From positions 1 through 5,827 of the forward strand of contig DEIM01000156.1 in NCBI GenBank assembly GCA_002352485.1: a stretch of 5,827 bases of DNA, in the 5' to 3' direction. The translations under genes and the position numbers were made by a program. This stretch comes from Candidatus Dadabacteria bacterium UBA2774. GTDB taxonomy: Bacteria; Desulfobacterota_D; UBA1144; Nemesobacterales; UBA2774. The notes under the pieces are model-generated. The model was not told the DNA's origin. It worked only from the letters and a program-made list of their open reading frames with translations, and made no database searches. Shown piece by piece: positions 5,677-5,827 of the stretch (positions are counted from its first letter, which is position 1; the number at the start of each line of letters is the position of its first letter).

Positions 5677-5827
5677 TTAATTATCCTTCCAAACATTGAG
5701 CGCTCTCTTATAAGTCTTACTCTTTGAATGACCCGTCTTACTAGATATTTCCTCAACCGCTCCCTTTAATGTTAATCCCTCTTTTTTAAGCTCCATCAGC
5801 AATCGGTCAACATCTTGTGCGCTTAAT
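5677..5827 (-). CDS. rsmI: C-terminal end of 16S rRNA (cytidine1402-2'-O)-methyltransferase (partial)
   Basis: The reverse strand is open from the right edge to a TAA at 5677-5679, giving the last 49 residues of a protein. The peptide (LSAQDVDRLLMELKKEG, then LTLKGAVEEISSKTGHSKSKTYKRAL) has the helix-turn-helix-like pattern that ends RsmI: a leucine-rich helix, LxLKxAV, a TG turn, and K/R-xxxYxxAL at the extreme C-terminus. RsmI 2'-O-methylates C1402 in the decoding centre of 16S rRNA using S-adenosylmethionine. The catalytic SAM domain is outside the window, so the call rests on the tail only; another protein with a C-terminal HTH is possible. It converges with the zinc-knuckle gene and no terminator hairpin with a T-run is evident between them. 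Confidence 0.72.
   Translation of the reverse strand, partial: LSAQDVDRLLMELKKEGLTLKGAVEEISSKTGHSKSKTYKRALNVWKDN

Noticed and set aside
5669..5690. GGAAG...CTTCC inverted repeat between the zinc-knuckle gene and rsmI as a bidirectional terminator
   Set aside because: Only a 5-bp stem with an 11-nt loop and no T-run on either side; too weak to call.

Overview
The window looks like an ordinary chromosomal segment of a Gram-negative bacterium. It carries a GshB-type glutathione synthetase (a family found mainly in Proteobacteria and Cyanobacteria), GatC and GatA, bacterial endonuclease V and an indolepyruvate:ferredoxin oxidoreductase alpha-type subunit. Shine-Dalgarno sites precede most genes. 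GatCA together with an IorA-type enzyme would fit a Desulfobacterota/deltaproteobacterial or related uncultured lineage, but this placement is a guess. I see no insertion sequence, phage gene, tRNA, rRNA or CRISPR array.

Left half (1-2373, all minus strand). Read in the direction of transcription, the order is endonuclease V (nfi, 2373-1672), then a DUSP23/VHZ-like dual-specificity phosphatase (1652-1170) only 19 bp downstream, then after 109 bp an IorA-like 2-oxoacid oxidoreductase subunit (1060 to beyond the left edge). The iorA frame is uninterrupted to position 1, and its C-terminal thiamine-diphosphate half lies outside. The first two genes are very likely one transcript; iorA may share it, since no terminator is visible in the gap.

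Middle (2374-2562) is a 189-bp divergent intergenic region. It has a consensus TATAAT on the plus strand for gshB and a weaker TATACT on the minus strand for nfi.

Right half (2563-5658, plus strand): gshB, then a 110-bp leader containing tiny open frames, then gatC starting at a GTG at 3630, gatA 12 bp later, and a 61-residue protein with a CxxC/CxxC zinc-knuckle pattern and a Lys/Glu-rich tail. gatB does not follow gatA. At the right edge (5677-5827, minus strand) is the last 49 residues of what looks like RsmI, the 16S rRNA 2'-O-methyltransferase, convergent with the small zinc protein.

The genes do not form one pathway. They cover inosine/nucleic-acid repair, phosphate-ester hydrolysis, 2-oxoacid oxidation, glutathione synthesis, tRNA-dependent amidation and rRNA methylation. 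I do not see a convincing undescribed multi-gene system. The best leads are the nfi-phosphatase pair, the micro-ORF leader ahead of gatC, and the small zinc-knuckle protein.
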